A stretch of DNA of 64,000 bases from an uncultured Verrucomicrobiota bacterium (GCA_903907995.1 CAIVQH010000009.1:1-64000), one strand, 5' to 3'; positions 52,227 to 61,009 are shown, numbered from the stretch's first letter. Translations and numbers: made by a program. The notes: a model not told the origin generated them from the letters alone.

Positions 52227-53405
52227 TTAGGCGGCCATCTTCTCACGCGAATCGATCCGGTCGCGGAGCTTCTTCAGCGCCGCCGCCTCCAACTGGCGGA
52301 TGCGCTCGCGGGTGAGGCCGAAGTCGATGCCGATCTCCTCAAGCGTCACCGGTTCGCCGCCATCCAGCGCAAAACGGCGCCGCAGAATGGTCTGCTCGCG
52401 GGCGTTCAGGGAACCGACGAGATCGCGGATCAGTTCCGCATTGGTCTCCTCGCTGATCGCGGCCCACGGCATGGCGGCGGCTTCGTCGGCGATGACATCG
52501 GCAACCTTGCCCGAATCGGCGTCAGAACCGAGCGGCGCATCCAGCGAGCTGGTGCCGACCACCGCGCTCTCGCGCCAGTGGGCGATGTCGTCCTCGGACA
52601 CTTCCAGAATGATCGCGAGTTCCGAATCCTTGCCCGGGCGGCCGTGCTTGGCCTCGAACTGGTTCTCGGCCCGGCGCAACTGGGCGATCTGCTGCACGAG
52701 ATGGATCGGCAGGCGGATCGACTTGGCCTGGTTCGAGAGGGCGCGCTTGATGGACTGCTTGATCCACCAGGCGGCGTAGGTCGAGAGCTTCGCGCCCTTG
52801 GTCGGGTCGAAGCGTTCCACGGCGCGCATGAGGCCCATGTTGCCCTCGTTGATGAGGTCGAGCAGGGGCAGGCCGTAGTCCTCGTATTCGCGGGCGATCT
52901 TCACGACCAGCCGCAGGTTGGCCTTGATCATGTGCTCGCGGGCGGCTTCGTCGCCGGCCTGGATGCGATGGGCCAGCACAATCTCCTCCTGCGGGGTGAG
53001 CAACGGCGTTTCCACCGCCTCGCGCAGATAGATCCGCAGGGAGGTGTTTTCGTCCCATGGGCCGCGCGCTTCACGGGCGGGGGCGGCGGGAACGGTCGCG
53101 AAATTGGCGATGCCGGGACCGACCGCCGGCTCGGGAATGAACACCACCTTGTCGGCGGCGGACTTGGTCGGAGGCAGCACGAGCTTGGTGGCCGGAACCG
53201 CTTCCGGCAAACGGCTGGCCCGGGCCGGCTGATAGACGGACGTCGCGCGGGTGCGCTTGGACGCTTCGGCCTTCAGGCGGGAATTGGTGGTGACGCGATG
53301 GCGCGCCGCGATCTTGGGAGCGGCGGCGCGCGGGGCGCGTACAGTGGTGGAGCGGTGAGGCTTCACGGCGGACGCAGTTACGGCGAGAGGAAGGTTCGCT
53401 TTCAT
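52227..53405 (-). CDS. Group 2 sigma-70 factor (RpoD/RpoS-like)
   Basis: 392 residues from ATG 53405. An unusual ~115-residue Ala/Pro/Arg-rich N-terminal extension has no recognised domain. Then come region 1.2 (SLRIYLREAVETPLLTPQEE), region 2 (AREHMIKANLRLVVKIARE and GNMGLMRAVERFDP, KLSTYAAWWIKQSIKRAL), region 3 (LRRAENQFEAKHGR) and region 4.2 (VTLEEIGIDFGLTRERIRQLEAAALKKLR). Region 1.1 of the primary sigma factor is absent, so it is probably an alternative housekeeping-type or stationary-phase sigma factor. It ends at a strong terminator and has a 480-base upstream region with three palindromes. Confidence 0.9.
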   Translation of the reverse strand: MKANLPLAVTASAVKPHRSTTVRAPRAAAPKIAARHRVTTNSRLKAEASKRTRATSVYQPARASRLPEAVPATKLVLPPTKSAADKVVFIPEPAVGPGIANFATVPAAPAREARGPWDENTSLRIYLREAVETPLLTPQEEIVLAHRIQAGDEAAREHMIKANLRLVVKIAREYEDYGLPLLDLINEGNMGLMRAVERFDPTKGAKLSTYAAWWIKQSIKRALSNQAKSIRLPIHLVQQIAQLRRAENQFEAKHGRPGKDSELAIILEVSEDDIAHWRESAVVGTSSLDAPLGSDADSGKVADVIADEAAAMPWAAISEETNAELIRDLVGSLNAREQTILRRRFALDGGEPVTLEEIGIDFGLTRERIRQLEAAALKKLRDRIDSREKMAA

Positions 53406-53885
53406 GGTTTCCTAAGTTCTTGAGTTCAGACGAGAAAAAGAGCCGGCCGTTCAATCATCAAGCCGGCCATTGCCAGCGCTCGCGGGTGATTTTGGTGTGC
53501 CAAACCAAGCATGTTAAACTCCCTACCAGCGGAAGCCGTGCCATAAAACTTGACAGGGGAATCAGCCCCAATTGGGCAGTTCCGGCGTGACACACGTGTC
53601 ACGAAATGAGCCTTGCCCTTGCCGAAGTGTGCCAAAGCGGCACTCCCAGAGACGCTTCCGGCATCATGAACCCGGTTATTTTTATCGGAATGGCGGTCGA
53701 AATTGCCCAAAGCAGCCGAGTTGCCAATCGCGCTCATCCGGCGTGTCGTTGCCATCCCTTCCGTTTTTCCAGTCCAGAAGGCATCGGCAGAGCAGCGGAT
53801 GCACCTAAGTTTCATTACGGGCTTGACCCTGACATAATTGACCGGTTGGTCAAGAATGGATTTCGCTAGCCTTCCGAATAGAAAA
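53406..53885. other. Gene-free stretch upstream of the sigma factor, with three palindromes
   Basis: No credible gene is seen. Three palindromes are visible: TTTGG-TGTG-CCAAA (53491-53504), GTGACAC-AC-GTGTCAC (53587-53602) and TTGACC-GGTT-GGTCAA (53838-53853). The first two could be regulator sites for the sigma factor gene that starts at 53405. An 87-residue frame (53606-53869) here has no coding character. Confidence 0.5.
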
Positions 53886-53909
53886 GGACGCGCCAGAGAC
53901 GCGTCCTTT
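53882..53909 (-). terminator. Rho-independent terminator after dxs (possibly bidirectional)
   Basis: A 7-bp stem, GGACGCG (53886-53892) with CGCGTCC (53900-53906), has A-rich DNA on one side and TTT on the other. It can therefore end transcripts from either strand. On the minus strand it ends just downstream of the dxs stop at 53931. Confidence 0.78.
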
Positions 53910-53930
53910 GTTGGGCAAACTTGGGTGCTT

Positions 53931-55922
53931 TTAAGCGGCCACGACCTGGGAGAGGGACCTCGTGGCGGTGCCAGTCCCGAGCTTTTCCCCGACCAGCTTG
54001 ACCAGGTTTTGCACCGTGAGACCGTGCTTGTTGCGCAGGTAATCCACCGAGCTGGCGTGCTCGATGAACTGGTCGGGCCAGGCGATGCGGATGACGGGGG
54101 TCTTGATGCCGGCCTCGTTGAAGCATTCCAGCACGGCGCTGCCGTACCCGCCCATGGCCACATGATCTTCCAAGGTGGCCACCACCTCGGCGGCACCACC
54201 GAAGAACTCGTGGACGGATTGGTCCAGCGGCTTGAAGAAGCGCGGGTTGATGACGGCCACGTCGTGACCGGCCGCGACGAGCTGTTCGGCAGCCTGCTTG
54301 GCCAGGGTGAGCATGGGGCCCAGACCGAACAGCGCGACTTTTTTGCCGCCGTTGTTGGCGAAGTGGCGGACCACCTCGGCCTTGCCGATCTCCACGACGG
54401 CCGGCTGTTCCTTGATGGGCACGCCTTCCGCGTTGCCGCGCGGGTAGCGGATCGCCACCGGATGCGACTGCAGCGTGGCCGTGAACATCATGTCCTGCAG
54501 CTCGTCCTCGTTGGCGGGAGCCATGCCGATGATGTTGGGCAGGCAGCGCAGGTAGGAGATGTCGAAAAGGCCGTGATGGGTCGGGCCGTCGTTGGCGCTC
54601 AGGCTCGCGCGGTCCATGCAGAAGATCACCGGCAGATCCTGCAGGCAGACATCGTGATGGATGCAGTCGTAGGCCCGCTGCAGGAAGGTGCTGTAGATGG
54701 CGACGACCGGCTTGAAGCCCATCGTGGCCATGCCGGCGGCGAAAATGACCGCGTGCTCCTCGGCGATGCCCACGTCGTAGTACTGGCCGGGGACGGCGTT
54801 CTCCAGCAGCTTGAGGCTGGTGCCCGTGGGCATGGCGGCGGTGATGCCGACGACATTTTTGTTCTGCTTCGCCAGCTTCACCATCGTCTGGCCGAAGACC
54901 TCCTGCCACATCGGCGCGGCGCCGGGCTTGGGCATGGGCGTCTGGCCGGTCGTGACGTCGTAAGGCCCGAGACCGTGGAACTTCTCCGGGTACTTGAGCG
55001 CCGCCTCAAAGCCTTTGCCCTTCTTGGTGAGGATGTGGATGACCACCGGCTCGGTGCAGGTCTTGGCGAACTCGAGCGTGCTGATCAGCAGGGGCAGGTC
55101 ATGCCCATCGATGGGGCCGAGATACCGCAGGCCAAACTCCTCGAACAGCAGCGCGGACCCGTGCCCGCCCTTGCCATCCGCATCCAAGCCCGACGGGGTG
55201 TGCTCGAGACCCACGGAACTGATGATGCCCTTGAGCGCCTCCTCGGTCTTCTGTCCGACCATGGAGACGAGTTGGCCCTTGGGCAGCTTCTTGAGCCAGT
55301 TGCCAAAGTCCTTCGACAGCTTGTTGTAACGGGGATTGGTGGTGAGCTTGCCGAGGTAGGTCGCGATGGCGCCGACGTTCTTGGCAATGGAAAACTCGTT
55401 GTCGTTGAGGATGCCGATGAACTTCTTCGTCGTGCCGGCGATGTTGTTCAGGCCCTCGAAGGAGACGCCGTTGGTCAGGGCGGCGTCGCCGAAGATGCAG
55501 ACCACGTTCTCATCGCCGCCCCGCTGGTCGCGGGCGGCGCACATGCCGAGCGCGGCGGAAAGCGCCGTACCCGCATGGCCGGCCCCGTAGGAGTCGTGCT
55601 CGCTCTCGGTGCGGAGCGCGAAGCCGTTCAGGCCGTCGGTCGTGCGGATCGTGTGGAAGCGGTCCTTGCGGCCGGTGAGCAGCTTGTGGACGTAAACCTG
55701 GTGGCTGACGTCCCAGACGAACTTGTCGTGGGGCGTGCTGAAGCAGCGGTGCAGCGCGATGGTGAGCTCAACGACCCCAAGATTGGGGCCGAGATGGCCG
55801 CCATTCTTGGCCAGCTTGGTGATCAGCTCGTGACGGATGTCGGCAGCGAGCTCAATCAGCTGCTCGGGGGTGAGCTTCTTAACGTGCGACGGATGATCCA
55901 CCATATCTAGGTAACGACTCAT
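53931..55922 (-). CDS. dxs: 1-deoxy-D-xylulose-5-phosphate synthase
   Basis: 663 residues from ATG 55922 (MSRYLDMVDHPSHVKKLT), the family start; the longer frame upstream is the xseB region in another phase. It makes 1-deoxyxylulose 5-phosphate from pyruvate and glyceraldehyde 3-phosphate, the first step of the MEP isoprenoid pathway, with thiamine diphosphate. Recognisable blocks are HDKFVWDVSHQVYVHKLL, the cofactor site FGDAALTNG with LNDNEFSIAKNVG (GDG-type motif read as GDA), LRYLGPIDGHDL, and the transketolase part with YDVGIAEEHAV and FMDRASLSANDGPTHHG. It follows xseB by 46 bases. It feeds the polyprenyl synthase encoded at 62168. Confidence 0.95.
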   Translation of the reverse strand: MSRYLDMVDHPSHVKKLTPEQLIELAADIRHELITKLAKNGGHLGPNLGVVELTIALHRCFSTPHDKFVWDVSHQVYVHKLLTGRKDRFHTIRTTDGLNGFALRTESEHDSYGAGHAGTALSAALGMCAARDQRGGDENVVCIFGDAALTNGVSFEGLNNIAGTTKKFIGILNDNEFSIAKNVGAIATYLGKLTTNPRYNKLSKDFGNWLKKLPKGQLVSMVGQKTEEALKGIISSVGLEHTPSGLDADGKGGHGSALLFEEFGLRYLGPIDGHDLPLLISTLEFAKTCTEPVVIHILTKKGKGFEAALKYPEKFHGLGPYDVTTGQTPMPKPGAAPMWQEVFGQTMVKLAKQNKNVVGITAAMPTGTSLKLLENAVPGQYYDVGIAEEHAVIFAAGMATMGFKPVVAIYSTFLQRAYDCIHHDVCLQDLPVIFCMDRASLSANDGPTHHGLFDISYLRCLPNIIGMAPANEDELQDMMFTATLQSHPVAIRYPRGNAEGVPIKEQPAVVEIGKAEVVRHFANNGGKKVALFGLGPMLTLAKQAAEQLVAAGHDVAVINPRFFKPLDQSVHEFFGGAAEVVATLEDHVAMGGYGSAVLECFNEAGIKTPVIRIAWPDQFIEHASSVDYLRNKHGLTVQNLVKLVGEKLGTGTATRSLSQVVAA

Positions 55923-55968
55923 AAGGGACGGGTAACGGGTGACGGACGGCTGCGCGGACAGCAAAATC

Positions 55969-56238
55969 TCACGCGAGGCTGCCCACCGGCGCTTCGGGAG
56001 GCATCGTGCGGGCCACCAGTTGGCCATCGAAAGTAAGTTCCAGCTTCTGGACCTTGACCTCGGCCTCATCGAGCCGGGACTGACAGACCTGCACCAGCTT
56101 CGTGCCCTCTTCAAACCGGGCGAGGAGCTGCTCCAGCGGCAGGTCATCGGACTCCATCGCTTCCACGACGGATTCCAATTTTTTCAACGCCTCCTCGAAC
56201 GGCAGGTCGTCGGAGGGCGTTTTGACTGCTTTTGACAC
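55969..56238 (-). CDS. xseB: Exodeoxyribonuclease VII small subunit
   Basis: 89 residues from GTG 56238 (VSKAVKTPSDDLPFEEALKK). The short three-helix protein has the typical LPFEEALKKLESVVEAMES and LARFEEGTKLVQVCQSRL segments. It regulates and oligomerises XseA, which degrades single-stranded DNA. xseA is not in the window. The xseB-dxs order is common in bacteria. No strong ribosome site was seen. Confidence 0.88.
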   Translation of the reverse strand: MSKAVKTPSDDLPFEEALKKLESVVEAMESDDLPLEQLLARFEEGTKLVQVCQSRLDEAEVKVQKLELTFDGQLVARTMPPEAPVGSLA

Positions 56239-56303
56239 GCGGATGAAATTTGGGGCAAAAAGAGGGCGTTGACTAGCGGTATTTCGGGGGGGCCTTCCCC
56301 CTC

Positions 56304-56402
56304 TTTCTTGCTCCTGCTCTTGCTCGTGCTCATGCTCTTGACCGTTCTCTTTGATCAGCGATCTGAGAAAAAAGGAGCAAGAGCAAGAGCACGAGCACGA
56401 AG
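56304..56402. repeat. Inverted GAGCAN hexamer repeats between operon genes
   Basis: A pyrimidine-rich run (CTTGCTCCTGCTCTTGCTCG and on, 56304-56342) faces a complementary purine-rich run (GGAGCAAGAGCAAGAGCACG, 56370-56402) about 28 bases away. They can form a long imperfect hairpin. The same hexamer family occurs at 48880-48922. Confidence 0.72.
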
Positions 56403-56416
56403 CGCCCAGTGGCCGC

Positions 56417-57700
56417 TCAGCGCAGTTTCCAGGCGACCAGTTCGCGACTATCCCGCACGTAAAGCACCCCGTCGGCCAGCGCCGGGTGGCTGAAGGACTT
56501 GCCGCAGGCCTGAAAACGTCCGATTTCGTCGTATTTCTCGGGATTGGCACGGAGCAGCAACGCCTCGCCCCGGTCGGATAGCGCCAGCAGCAGCTTGCCC
56601 GAGGCAATGGTCGAGGTCACCTCGCCGAAGCCGGGCTGGCTCCAGGCGAGTTTGCCAGTGGCCCGGTCCACGCAGATGAAGTTCCGGTTTTCCCCCTGCC
56701 CGTACAGGTGGCCGCCGACGGCCACCGGGGTCGCCAGGTTGATCTTTAGCTGACGGTTATACCACGCCTCCACGGGTTTGAGCGCGGAGCTGTCCACGCC
56801 CGCCGGGACAATCCGCTGGCATTGGAGGCCGGTGGTGTGGCTGGCGAAGGTGACCGTGTCGTCGCCGAGAATGGGGGTGAGCGCGTTGCGGTTGGCCCCG
56901 GTCTTGAACGGCACCCGCCAGAGCAGGGCCCCGTCCTCGGGCGCGACGGCCAGCAGGCCGTCGCAGGTGGCGCTGATGACCTGGCGCCGCCTGGCCAGTG
57001 TGCCGATCACGAGCGAGGAATAGGTGGTCAGGTCGTTCTGCGATTTCCAGATCAGCTTGCCCGTGCGTTTGTCGAAGGCACCGAGGCAGGCCCCCTCCGC
57101 ACTGCCGATCTGCACAATGATGTGATCGCCATCGATCACCGGCGAACCGGCGTTACCGCGACGGCTGGCCGCCCCGGATCCGCCGCCCTTGTCGGGAATC
57201 CAGACGGTGCCGTAGTCGGAAAAGTTGAAACGCCAGCGGGTGGCCCCATCCACCATGGCCAGGCAATGGAATTCGCCCCGGCAGGTCTGCACATAGACGC
57301 GGTCGCCATCAATCAGCGGCGTGCAGCGCGGACCGGGCTCGAATTCGTCGGTGTAGTTTTCGCCGACGGCCACCGACCAAAGCTCATGGCCGCTGGCGGC
57401 ATCCAGACAACGGGCGGTTTCCAAGCCGCCGGAATCATCCAGGAACACCAGTTTGCCACCGGCCACCACGGGTGCGGCATAGCCGTGCCCGATGGCTTTG
57501 CGCCAGACGACCGTCGGGGTATCGGGCAATTTCTCGGGCAACGGCTCAAGCGCCACCCCGTCACGGCCCGGGCCGCGCCACTGGGACCAGTCGGCGGCGG
57601 CAAGCGAGCCGGCAAGATTCAGCAGGCAGAGGGTGGAAAGGACGCCGAACCAGGCGTGGGAGCGGCGGCGAGATTTTCTTCCGCACTGAGCCATCTTCAT
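56417..57700 (-). CDS. Exported PQQ-type (BamB-like) beta-propeller protein
   Basis: 427 residues from ATG 57700 (MKMAQCGRK). The signal peptide core is WFGVLSTLCLLNLAGSLAAAD; the mature N terminus is WSQWRGPGRDGVA. The body has repeated (A/V)-x-(A/D)-x-x-(T/S)-G-x-x-x-W blades typical of PQQ-binding-like eight-bladed propellers: DAASGHELWSV, DKRTGKLIWKS, DRATGKLAWSQ. Proteins of this group act in outer-membrane assembly or as periplasmic quinoprotein-like scaffolds. The gene lies directly after an lptE gene (13-base gap), supporting an envelope role. No dehydrogenase cofactor motif was recognised. Confidence 0.82.
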   Translation of the reverse strand: MKMAQCGRKSRRRSHAWFGVLSTLCLLNLAGSLAAADWSQWRGPGRDGVALEPLPEKLPDTPTVVWRKAIGHGYAAPVVAGGKLVFLDDSGGLETARCLDAASGHELWSVAVGENYTDEFEPGPRCTPLIDGDRVYVQTCRGEFHCLAMVDGATRWRFNFSDYGTVWIPDKGGGSGAASRRGNAGSPVIDGDHIIVQIGSAEGACLGAFDKRTGKLIWKSQNDLTTYSSLVIGTLARRRQVISATCDGLLAVAPEDGALLWRVPFKTGANRNALTPILGDDTVTFASHTTGLQCQRIVPAGVDSSALKPVEAWYNRQLKINLATPVAVGGHLYGQGENRNFICVDRATGKLAWSQPGFGEVTSTIASGKLLLALSDRGEALLLRANPEKYDEIGRFQACGKSFSHPALADGVLYVRDSRELVAWKLR

Positions 57701-57713
57701 AAGCCGGATTCCC

Positions 57714-58229
57714 TTACCAGGTGCCGTCGGCAAGCAGGTCGGTGACCTGGCGGGCGATGCTTTCGGCCACAAGCGGGGCGGCCTGACGCTCGGCGCTGGC
57801 CAGATCGGGGTTGCTCTCGATCGTGCTGCGGCCGACGACATCGCGCTCGACCAGCACCTTGCCGGAGCCGCGCTCGGTCGCTTTAACGTGCACGGTGACC
57901 TTCACGTCGTAATCCCGGGTGGTGAGGATGTCGGTGCGCTGGAAGCTGAGCGGGTCACGGACAAAAGATTTGATGTCACCGGTGACGATCACGTCGGCAT
58001 TGCCCTGGGTGTCGAGATGGAAGGTGCCATCCTGCTGGAGCCGCTTGCGCAGGGCTTGGGCGATGGGCTCGCTCAGGCGGGGTTCCAGGGTGTGGTTGGC
58101 AAACAGCCGCACTTCCACGGAACGGCTGCCGGCGGCGGTGCCATTCGTCGGTCCGAGCTGATAGCCGGCACAGCCCGCGAGCAGGCCGGCAAGTGCGCCC
58201 GCCGCCAAGATGCGCAAAAAGGCGCTCAT
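57714..58229 (-). CDS. lptE: LPS assembly lipoprotein LptE
   Basis: 171 residues. The signal peptide ends in a lipobox, LLAGCAGY, so it is a lipoprotein. The mature part has FANHTLEPRLSEPIAQALRKRL and ESIARQVTDLL and a beta-strand core (DVIVTGDIKSF, DYDVKVTVHVKA), the pattern of LptE/RlpB that plugs the LptD outer-membrane pore. LptD is not in the window. It overlaps the upstream TPR gene by four bases, so the two are co-translated. Confidence 0.85.
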   Translation of the reverse strand: MSAFLRILAAGALAGLLAGCAGYQLGPTNGTAAGSRSVEVRLFANHTLEPRLSEPIAQALRKRLQQDGTFHLDTQGNADVIVTGDIKSFVRDPLSFQRTDILTTRDYDVKVTVHVKATERGSGKVLVERDVVGRSTIESNPDLASAERQAAPLVAESIARQVTDLLADGTW

Positions 58230-59299
58230 TTCTTGGCGGGCAACTCGGGCGGGGCGTTCGTGGCGGCCGCCTTGGTCGCCGCCCGGAGCTTCTTCTCGTA
58301 CTCCGCCAGCTGCTCGCGCTGCTTTTCGGCGCGCGGCTTCAGTTTCTCGATGCGCTCACGGGCAAACTGGGCGAAAGGCGATTTCGGATCCTTGAGGAGC
58401 ACCTCGTTGTAATACACCAGCGCGCCCTGCCAACGTTTGTAGTGCTCATAGAAGCGCGCCGTCTCGTAGGCTCCGCGCGCCTGCTCAACCCGGAGCGAGG
58501 CGATGATTTCCTGGGTCTGCGGCACCCGGGGATCGGTCGGATAAAGCGCGGAAAAGTCCTGGAAATCCTCGATCGAGGCCTTGGCAATGGACTGGTCGTA
58601 CTCGGCGCGCTTGGCCTGCTTGTCCCAGGCCATACCGGCGCGGAACAGCGCGTCGGCGGCCACCTCGGGCCGGTCGTGATAACGGTCGGCGGCCTTCTCG
58701 TAGGCTTTGACGGCCTGCGGGTAGTCCTTCTGCTTCTCCCGGGCGGTTCCGATGTCCATCTGGGCTTTCGGACCGGTCTCGTTGTAGGGACCGTTGTGGG
58801 CCACCTGTTCAAACAGCTTGGCCGTTTTCTCCATGGAGGGGAAGAACGGGATGTAGCCCCAGAGCTTGAACCACTGGCCACCCAGGAAGCGGGACGCGAT
58901 TGCGTACTGCCGCTTCAGCAGGTCGTCGTAATTGGGCAGCTTGGGATAGCGCAGAAGGGCAGTCTGGTATTCCTTGAAGGCGCGCTCATCCATCTTCCGC
59001 TCCTCATAGCAGCGGCCAATCAGGTACTGTGCCGGGCCCGCATAATCGGAGAGCGGCCAGACCTTGACGACGCGACGGGCGGCTTTCAGGGAGAGCTTGT
59101 ATTCCCTGTGATCGAAGGCGTCCTGGGCGACCTGCAGCTGGTCCTTGGCGCGTTTGCGCACCCACTTGGCGCCTTCACTGCCAACGGGTTCGTAGGTCCA
59201 GCCTTCGCCAGGCCGGAAAATGATGGGAGCCGGGCAACGCTCGGCGATGGCCAGCATGACGGCCAGGGTGAGCGCACCACGAAGGAGCCTGCGATTCAT
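58226..59299 (-). CDS. BamD-like TPR lipoprotein or periplasmic assembly factor
   Basis: 357 residues with a signal peptide (GALTLAVMLAIAERCPAP) whose end has a CPAP sequence close to a lipobox. Several TPR-like helical repeats follow: YKLSLKAARRVVKVWP, YAGPAQYLIGRCYEERKMDERAFKEYQTALLRYPK, YPQAVKAYEKAADRYHDRPEVAADALFRAGMAWD. The pattern is that of BamD/ComL or YfiO-like outer-membrane assembly proteins. A Lys-rich coiled tail ends the protein. It starts the minus-strand operon that runs through lptE, the propeller protein, xseB and dxs. Confidence 0.8.
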   Translation of the reverse strand: MNRRLLRGALTLAVMLAIAERCPAPIIFRPGEGWTYEPVGSEGAKWVRKRAKDQLQVAQDAFDHREYKLSLKAARRVVKVWPLSDYAGPAQYLIGRCYEERKMDERAFKEYQTALLRYPKLPNYDDLLKRQYAIASRFLGGQWFKLWGYIPFFPSMEKTAKLFEQVAHNGPYNETGPKAQMDIGTAREKQKDYPQAVKAYEKAADRYHDRPEVAADALFRAGMAWDKQAKRAEYDQSIAKASIEDFQDFSALYPTDPRVPQTQEIIASLRVEQARGAYETARFYEHYKRWQGALVYYNEVLLKDPKSPFAQFARERIEKLKPRAEKQREQLAEYEKKLRAATKAAATNAPPELPAKK

Positions 59300-59368
59300 G
59301 TCGCGCCAGCCTAGGGATGGGACTTTTCAAGTCAAGAAAGGCGGCTGCGCGGGAATGGATTCAAATTT

Positions 59369-59474
59369 GGAAAGCGGGAACACAGGAAAGGGAAATTGCC
59401 CTTGGGCTGGGCCGCCATTCGGCACCGACGGTCAGCGCCCCGGGCAATCCGCCTTTCCTGTATTCCCGCTTTCC
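59369..59474. repeat. 22-bp near-perfect inverted repeat between divergent genes
   Basis: GGAAAGCGGGAACACAGGAA (59369-59390, 22 bp in all) and its complement at 59453-59474 differ by one base. Inner ATTGCCC/GGGCAAT segments also pair, and outer GGAATG/CATTCC segments extend the match. The ~106-bp hairpin lies between the bamD-like gene and cvpA and looks like a small dispersed element. Confidence 0.78.
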
Positions 59475-59560
59475 TGATTCATTCCTGCGGCTTCCGGCCG
59501 CCTCATAAGAAGTGGATTTTTCCGCGTGCGTTGGCACGGCGCGGGCTATAGCGTGTCCTC

Positions 59561-60931
59561 ATGTTCATCTGGTTGCTCTTGCTTGTGCTGGTCGGCGGCT
59601 TTGCGGCCATCGGTTTCCAGACGGGATCCATTCGCGCGTCCGTCTCCCTCGTCGGGGTGATCCTGGGGCTGGCGCTGGCATCGTTGCTGGGCGGCCTGAT
59701 TGCTCCGGCCTTCCATTCGGCCAGCGTGATCTGGCAGCAGGCGCTGCCGCCGGTCATAGGCTTTCTGGTGGTGTGGCTGATCTTCTTCGGCGTGGGTTTT
59801 GCAGCCCACAAGCCGGTGGAACTCCACTTCAAGTACAAGGAGGATGACGCCACCCGTAACGCCTTTGAACGGATGAACAAAGCGCTGGGCCTGTTTGTCG
59901 GCCTGGTCGCGGGAGTCATCGTGTTCCTCGGTGTGGGCCGGCCGCTCTATGCGCAGGGCTATATCACGACGCAGATGGCGAATGACTCGGGTGAGCCGAG
60001 CCCCGTCAACTATCTGAATCAGATCCGCACCGACATGTCGCAGAGCGGGTGGGACAAGACCTTCGCGGCCCTCGACAAGACTCCGGCGCAGGATTACGCG
60101 ATTGCCGACATTCTCGGGCTGATCCATGCGAATCCCCTGATCGAGGGCCGGGTGCAGAGCTATCCGCCCTTCCTCGCGCTGGCTGAGCGTTCGGAATTCA
60201 CTGACATCGGTGGCGATGCGGACTACCAAAAGCTGCTGCAGGACCGGGCCGGATTTACCGCGATCTACCTCAATCCCAAGACCCAGGGCATCCTCAAGAA
60301 CGACGAGCTGCGGCAGCTCCTGCTGCAGACGGACCTGCATGACTTCCGCACGTATCTGGAGACGGGCAAGTCGCCGAAGTTCGATGACGAGAAGATTCTC
60401 GGCCACTGGCGCACGGACGTGAACTCGATCATCACCGACGCCCGCCGCAAGCGGACCAACTTGCAGCCGTTGGAGCTCAAGGCGCTGCGCTATGCGCTGA
60501 ACACGCTCCTCAAGCAGGCCACCCTTACCGCTTACACCGACGGACGTTACGTCGTGAAAGTACCGCCGCCACCGGCTGCCCCCGCCCCGGTGGCCGCTGC
60601 GGCCGATCCCGCTCCGGCCGCCCCGGGCATCGCAGATCCGATTCTGGCCGCCCGCTATGGGCGGCGCGTCGGGGCCACACCGCAGGTGATGGCACGCCCG
60701 GCTGCCGCTCCTCAGAATCCGATGGCGGTGGCGAACAAGCTGTTTGCCGGCAGAACCCTGAATGATCTTTCCGTGGATGGAAGCTGGGTCCGCTCAGCGG
60801 ACAAGTACATCCTGTCCAGCAAGAAGGATGGCAAAGACGACGTTCACGAAGGGAGCATCACCGACGCCGGCCGGCTGGTCATTCCCATCCCCGAACTGAA
60901 GCTGACGCTTTATTTCGTCCGTGTCATTTGA
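59561..60931 (+). CDS. CvpA-family membrane protein with long C-terminal extension
   Basis: 456 residues from ATG 59561. The N-terminal ~160 residues have the four hydrophobic helices of CvpA/colicin V production proteins (FIWLLLLVLVGGFAAIGF, SLVGVILGLALASLLGGLI, VIGFLVVWLIFFGVGFAA, LGLFVGLVAGVIVFLGVG). A ~290-residue soluble extension follows with two halves separated by a Pro/Ala-rich linker; it matches no family I recognise. CvpA proteins affect envelope function and purine or colicin phenotypes. The gene ends at a perfect bidirectional terminator. Confidence 0.82.
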   Translation: MFIWLLLLVLVGGFAAIGFQTGSIRASVSLVGVILGLALASLLGGLIAPAFHSASVIWQQALPPVIGFLVVWLIFFGVGFAAHKPVELHFKYKEDDATRNAFERMNKALGLFVGLVAGVIVFLGVGRPLYAQGYITTQMANDSGEPSPVNYLNQIRTDMSQSGWDKTFAALDKTPAQDYAIADILGLIHANPLIEGRVQSYPPFLALAERSEFTDIGGDADYQKLLQDRAGFTAIYLNPKTQGILKNDELRQLLLQTDLHDFRTYLETGKSPKFDDEKILGHWRTDVNSIITDARRKRTNLQPLELKALRYALNTLLKQATLTAYTDGRYVVKVPPPPAAPAPVAAAADPAPAAPGIADPILAARYGRRVGATPQVMARPAAAPQNPMAVANKLFAGRTLNDLSVDGSWVRSADKYILSSKKDGKDDVHEGSITDAGRLVIPIPELKLTLYFVRVI

Positions 60932-60947
60932 CCACATGACCACATTC

Positions 60948-60990
60948 CCAAAGAAAAACGCCCGCGGTTACCGCGGGCGTTTTTCTTTGG
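60948..60990. terminator. Perfect bidirectional Rho-independent terminator
   Basis: A 20-bp perfect inverted repeat (60948-60967 and 60971-60990, 3-base loop TTA) has GC-rich inner arms (CGCCCGCGG) and A/T tracts on both outer sides. It serves cvpA on the plus strand and the anti-sigma gene on the minus strand. Confidence 0.95.
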
Positions 60991-61009
60991 GGTGAACGGC
61001 CGGCGGCGC

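Noticed and set aside
53600-53650. Possible sigma-54 promoter upstream of the sigma factor gene
   Set aside because: A minus-strand TGGCAC element has its GC pair one base off the -24/-12 spacing.
53606-53869. 87-residue plus-strand frame upstream of the sigma factor
   Set aside because: No ribosome site, no family, unlike neighbouring codon use.
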